DNA of 7,754 bases, taken from contig DBDQ01000009.1 of NCBI GenBank assembly GCA_002293665.1, forward strand, positions 1-7,754, read 5' to 3'. The DNA comes from Alistipes sp. UBA928 (GTDB taxonomy: Bacteria > Bacteroidota > Bacteroidia > Bacteroidales > Rikenellaceae). Numbering within the stretch: position 1 is the first letter of the stretch; the number at the start of each line of letters is the position of its first letter. The notes under the pieces were generated by a model. That model did no database searches. It saw only the letters and a list, made by a program, of their open reading frames with translations, and was not told the origin of the DNA. Below are positions 4,466-7,754 of the stretch, in pieces. Made by a program: the position numbers and the translations under genes.

Positions 4466-7422
4466 ACCTACGGGAGCATTCATACCGCGACATTGCGAAG
4501 GGAACGGCGATCTTCGGTGGGGTGCAGGTGTTCCAGATAATTGTCAACGTCGTGCGCGGAAAGTTCATCGCCGTGCTTCTCGGGCCCGCGGGCATGGGGG
4601 TGTCGGCGCTGCTCACGGCCACGATGGCCATGATAAACCAGTTCTCGGGACTGGGGCTCAACCTCGGGGCGATGCGCGACATCTCGATGGCTCACGCCGA
4701 GGGCGACACCCGGCGGCTGTCGACCGTTGCAAGAGTTTTCCGGCGGCTGGTCTTCGCCACGGGGCTGCTGGGCGCAATGGTATCGGTGGCGGGTGCGGGA
4801 CTTTGGAGCCGCATCGCTTTCGGTTCGACCGAGTGGCGGTGGGCGTTCGTGGTGCTGGGGGCAATGTCGTTCCTCACTGCTTTGGGTACGGGCGAGACTG
4901 CACTGTTGCAGGGAACGAGGCGGCTGACTGCGCTGGCGCGTTCGTCGCTCGCCGGGGCCATAGCGGGACTTGTGGCGGGGGTGCCCATGTACTGGCTGTG
5001 GGGCACGTCGGGCATAGCTCCCGCGATGGTGGTTCTGGCGGCCGCAACGTGGCTCGCAGGCAGGTGGTTCACGCGGAAAATACCGCTCGAAAAAGTGACC
5101 GTGGCGCCGCCGGAAACGAAGCGGCTCGCACGGTCGATGATCGCGCTCGGGGTGACGCTCACCGCCACGGCGCTGCTGGGCACGCTGTCGAACCTGCTTG
5201 TGGGGTGGTTCGTGAGGCACACCGGGGGAGTCGGCGATGTGGGGCTATACCAGTCGGCCACGACGATCACCACAGGCTACATAGGGTTCGTCTTCTCGGC
5301 GATGGCAATGGACTACTTTCCGCGCCTCGCCGCCGTCTCCGAAGACCCCGACGCGGTGCGCCGCAGCGTCAACCGCCAGGGCGAGATGGTGATACTCATC
5401 GCCGCGCCCATCATAGTTGCACTGTTGGCAACGGCGCCGCTCGTGGTGAGGCTGTTGCTGAGTGCCGAGTTCGGGCCGGCGGTTCCCGTTGTGAGGTGGA
5501 TGGGGCTGGCGCTACTGTTCAAAACCGCGTCGTTCGCGTTGGGCTACATCTCGTTTGCCAAGGGCGATAAGCGCACCTTTTTTTGGCTCGAAGGGGTGGC
5601 GGGCAACGTGCTCATAGCCGGGTGTGCCGTGGCAGGGTATTCGCTGTGGGGGGTCGACGGACTGGGGATCGGCACGCTGGCGACATACGTGGTCTACCTC
5701 GCTGTGGTGGCGGCGGTGGCCTACCGACGCTACGATTTCAGATTCGAGGGGGCTTTCCTCAGACTGATGGGGGGGCTGGGCGTGTTGTGCGGAGCCGCTT
5801 TTGCCGCCACGCTTGCCATACCGCATCCCGTGTGGTGCGCCGTGGCCACGATAACGATACTGATCGCGACGTGCATCATGTGCGGTCGTGAACTCAATAA
5901 ACGCATGAAGATTTTCGACTATACTGTACGCGACATCGAACGCTACTGCGCACGGATCGGGCGCACGGCGCAAAGAGCCTTCGACAGGGGAGACCACGTT
6001 CGTGCGCTGGCTCGGCTCGACACTTTGGCACAGGTGGCGTGGAACGTGAACCACGTCTACACCGATGACGGGGCGGAGCAACTGATGCTCGACATATCGA
6101 GGGCGCTCTCCGCCGGGTCGGGGAGTACACACTACACGGTGAAGGAGGGGCGATGGCTCTTCTACGACCAGATAGGCAACGATACCGTGCTGGCGCTCCA
6201 ATATCTGAGGGCGCTCATGGCGTGGGGTGTGGAGATACTCTATGTGCTCGACTCCTCCTCACCGCCGCGCGGGAGCGTCATAGACGAGTTGAGGAACTAT
6301 CCCAAGGCTACGGTGACGGTGCTCGACACCCGGCTCGGCGGCAGGGTCGAACGGTTCGCCGAGACGCTCGAGACGATACGGCGATGGGGCCCCGCGCGGG
6401 CCATGATCCACGCTCCGGCGGGCGGGGCGTTCGGAGTCGCACTGCTGCACGCCCTCGTCGACACTGTAAAGTATCGCATAGTGCCCGGCGATCACCACTT
6501 CTACCTCGGAACGGCGGTTACCGACCGCGCGATAGAGTTCCGGCCGTTCGGCGCGACCTTGGCACTCGAACGAAGGGGCATGACGCGTGAACAGATACTT
6601 GTGCAGCCCTACTATCCGATCGTTAAACAGGCCCTCTTCGAGGGTTTCAGGTTCGACCCCGCCGGTCGCATCGTCATCTTCTCGGGAGGATCGTACTACA
6701 AGATACTGGGCGGCGGCGAGATGTACTTCCGCATCGTGCGGCGTATCGTGGACGAATATCCCGCCACGGTGGTGCAGTACAGCGGGTGGGGCAGCCCGCG
6801 GAACCGCAGGAAGGTGATGCGGCTCATCGGAAAATACCGTCTCGGAGAGAGTTTTTTCCTCGACGGTTTCCGCAGCGACGTGAACGAGGTGATGCGGCGG
6901 TGCGACATATACCTGGGCACCTACCCGCTGTGCGGCGGGCTGATGAGCCAGTATGCGGCGGTGAACGCCAAACCTATTGTGCAACTGAAGCTGCCCGGCG
7001 AAGAGGTGAACGCGATAGAGGATATTATCGGACTGCGCGACCCGTCGGTGAGGATAACCTTCGGCGACATCGACTCGCTCGTGGCCATGGCGGGCGAACT
7101 TATCGAAAACCCGGCTCTGCGGCGATCGGTCGGTACGAAGCTGCGCCGGGCCGTGATAACTCCCGCGGAGTTCGCCTCGCGGCTGAAACGAACAATAGAG
7201 GAGGATGCGCCCTACGACGGCCCCACTGTGGAGATAGACTACGCCGCGGCTACGGAGTGGTATCTGACGGAGGTGAACGAGTTCAGCGAGGTAATAGAAA
7301 AGAGCCTTGTGAGGAGTTACGGCGTGGCGGCGGTGTGGATGTTCCCCAAGGCGGCGGCGAAATTCGTGGCGAACGCTCCCCACCTTTTGCGGGTGTTGAT
7401 AACGAAGATGGCAAAAGTATGA
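4462..7422 (+). CDS. wzx: Wzx-type O-antigen flippase fused in frame to a GT-B-like glycosyltransferase
   Basis: A single 986-residue frame carries two proteins that are normally separate. Residues 1 to about 481 form a polytopic membrane protein with about 12-14 hydrophobic segments. It is of the RfbX/WzxE-like O-antigen translocase type (AIFGGVQVFQI near 17, KFIAVLLGPAGMG at 34-46, FAKGDKRTFFW around 364-375). It ends in the usual basic tail RELNKR (476-481) and should flip lipid-linked repeat units to the periplasm. From about 490 to 986 the chain is soluble. It has a short helical lead with a YTDD motif (533-536), a first Rossmann-like half (RWLFYDQ at 564-570) and a second half starting RIVIFSGGSYYK (736-747). 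A sugar-nucleotide-site-like DIYLGTYPLCGG follows at 815-826. No stop separates the halves; an in-frame ATG (5905) lies at the junction. The start gives ATGA overlap with the aminotransferase. Flippase identity is firm, glycosyltransferase role likely, donor and acceptor unknown. Confidence 0.85.
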   Translation: MNLREHSYRDIAKGTAIFGGVQVFQIIVNVVRGKFIAVLLGPAGMGVSALLTATMAMINQFSGLGLNLGAMRDISMAHAEGDTRRLSTVARVFRRLVFATGLLGAMVSVAGAGLWSRIAFGSTEWRWAFVVLGAMSFLTALGTGETALLQGTRRLTALARSSLAGAIAGLVAGVPMYWLWGTSGIAPAMVVLAAATWLAGRWFTRKIPLEKVTVAPPETKRLARSMIALGVTLTATALLGTLSNLLVGWFVRHTGGVGDVGLYQSATTITTGYIGFVFSAMAMDYFPRLAAVSEDPDAVRRSVNRQGEMVILIAAPIIVALLATAPLVVRLLLSAEFGPAVPVVRWMGLALLFKTASFALGYISFAKGDKRTFFWLEGVAGNVLIAGCAVAGYSLWGVDGLGIGTLATYVVYLAVVAAVAYRRYDFRFEGAFLRLMGGLGVLCGAAFAATLAIPHPVWCAVATITILIATCIMCGRELNKRMKIFDYTVRDIERYCARIGRTAQRAFDRGDHVRALARLDTLAQVAWNVNHVYTDDGAEQLMLDISRALSAGSGSTHYTVKEGRWLFYDQIGNDTVLALQYLRALMAWGVEILYVLDSSSPPRGSVIDELRNYPKATVTVLDTRLGGRVERFAETLETIRRWGPARAMIHAPAGGAFGVALLHALVDTVKYRIVPGDHHFYLGTAVTDRAIEFRPFGATLALERRGMTREQILVQPYYPIVKQALFEGFRFDPAGRIVIFSGGSYYKILGGGEMYFRIVRRIVDEYPATVVQYSGWGSPRNRRKVMRLIGKYRLGESFFLDGFRSDVNEVMRRCDIYLGTYPLCGGLMSQYAAVNAKPIVQLKLPGEEVNAIEDIIGLRDPSVRITFGDIDSLVAMAGELIENPALRRSVGTKLRRAVITPAEFASRLKRTIEEDAPYDGPTVEIDYAAATEWYLTEVNEFSEVIEKSLVRSYGVAAVWMFPKAAAKFVANAPHLLRVLITKMAKV
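5890..5946 (+). other. Fusion junction between flippase and glycosyltransferase parts
   Basis: The last flippase-like residues (RELNKR, ending at base 5904) run directly into MKIFDYTVRDIERYC without a low-complexity linker. An ATG at 5905-5907 is in frame and could start the downstream part alone. TAA at 5898-5900 and TGA at 5906-5908 lie in the other two frames. The hydrophobic-to-basic pattern before the junction and the YTDD-containing lead after it are both read in the same frame, so no frameshift is needed to explain either half. Confidence 0.6.
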
Positions 7423-7754
7423 AGACTTCGGGCATGAAAGAGAGTGTGGCGGCAGTGGTTGTGCTCTACAACCCCGACGCCGATGTAGTGGGCAATCTGC
7501 GCACCTACGCCGGCGACGTGGGGCGGCTCTGGGTGGTAGACAACTCCGAGGGGAGGCTGCCGGCGGAGTTGGAGCGGTTTTTGGCGCGCGAACCGGTGGT
7601 GGAGTACGTGCGTTTCGGCGAGAACCGCGGAATTGCCCGCGCACTGAACGAAGGAGCCACGCGAGCCCGCGAGGCGGGTTTCCGGTGGCTGCTCACCATG
7701 GATCAGGACAGCCGCGCAACCCCCGGCATGGTGCGCCACCTGTGGTCGTTCGCC
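7419..7754 (+). CDS. Family 2 glycosyltransferase, rhamnosyltransferase-like, 3' end missing
   Basis: The first 112 codons of a GT-A-fold glycosyltransferase, open to the window edge. It shows the order expected of the family-2 rhamnosyltransferase group (WbbL/RfbF-like): an N-terminal strand VAAVVVLYNP (residues 10-19), the nucleotide-contact VVDNS at 39-43, GENRGIARALNEG at 67-79, and WLLTMDQDS at 90-98, where D95 and D97 form the DxD-like metal and sugar-nucleotide site. It probably adds one sugar to the lipid-linked repeat unit on the cytoplasmic side of the membrane. ATG 7419 overlaps the previous stop as ATGA; ATG 7434 (residue 6) is a possible alternative just before the first strand. 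Rhamnose as donor is a family tendency and is suggested, not shown, by the nearby rfbB. Roughly two thirds of the gene lies beyond the window. Confidence 0.88.
   Translation, partial: MKTSGMKESVAAVVVLYNPDADVVGNLRTYAGDVGRLWVVDNSEGRLPAELERFLAREPVVEYVRFGENRGIARALNEGATRAREAGFRWLLTMDQDSRATPGMVRHLWSFA

Noticed and set aside
5578..5584. Run of seven T residues inside the flippase part, considered as a phase-variation slippage tract.
   Set aside because: It is short and encodes a conserved-looking RTFFW segment; the frame is consistent on both sides, so there is no sign of a switched-off allele.
5864..5908. Possibility that the flippase originally ended at TGA 5906 with an ATGA overlap and was fused by a frameshift.
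   Set aside because: That frame has a stop at 5861-5863, and the observed frame carries the expected hydrophobic helix and ELNKR tail right up to the joint, so no shifted ending is needed.
6259..7644. Long antisense open frame of 461 codons opposite the glycosyltransferase part.
   Set aside because: It is rich in Arg, Pro and His with no recognisable motif and lies opposite a well-supported gene; such shadows are common in GC-rich DNA.

Overview
The window is one uninterrupted, one-strand block of surface-polysaccharide (O-antigen or capsule) genes. Eight coding regions all lie on the + strand and fill the window; the largest gap between genes is 3 bases. Both ends are cut: the first gene lacks its start and the last its 3' part. 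No RNA gene, insertion sequence, CRISPR array, promoter or terminator is visible. The organism is most likely a GC-rich member of the Bacteroidales. The Wzz-like protein, the tandem WxcM-type cupins and the O-antigen-translocase type are all familiar from that group, and no Shine-Dalgarno motifs precede the starts. The high GC would suit Alistipes or relatives. This placement is inference from protein style, not a database result.

Layout: (1) 1-996, the 3' part of rfbB/rmlB, dTDP-glucose 4,6-dehydratase; (2) 980-2062, a Wzz-type chain-length regulator; (3) 2065-2463 and 2460-2864, two adjacent FdtA/QdtA-type sugar-nucleotide 3,4-ketoisomerase paralogues, the first with changed active-site residues; (4) 2868-3365, a left-handed beta-helix N-acyltransferase of FdtC type; (5) 3362-4465, a PLP sugar aminotransferase of FdtB type; (6) 4462-7422, one 986-residue reading frame joining a Wzx-type flippase to a GT-B-like glycosyltransferase; (7) 7419-7754, the start of a family-2 glycosyltransferase resembling rhamnosyltransferases.

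Together the genes describe synthesis and use of a dTDP-3-acetamido-3,6-dideoxyhexose (Fuc3NAc or Qui3NAc). RmlB makes dTDP-4-keto-6-deoxyglucose, the ketoisomerase moves the keto group to C3, the aminotransferase installs the 3-amino group, and the acyltransferase caps it. Glycosyltransferases then build the repeat unit, the flippase exports it on its lipid carrier and Wzz sets polymer length. The polymerase, the initiating transferase and the remaining rml genes are not in this window.

The points most worth a second look are the in-frame flippase-glycosyltransferase fusion, the tandem ketoisomerase pair with HxH in the second copy but HxY in the first, and a sharp change of codon use exactly where rfbB ends and wzz begins.
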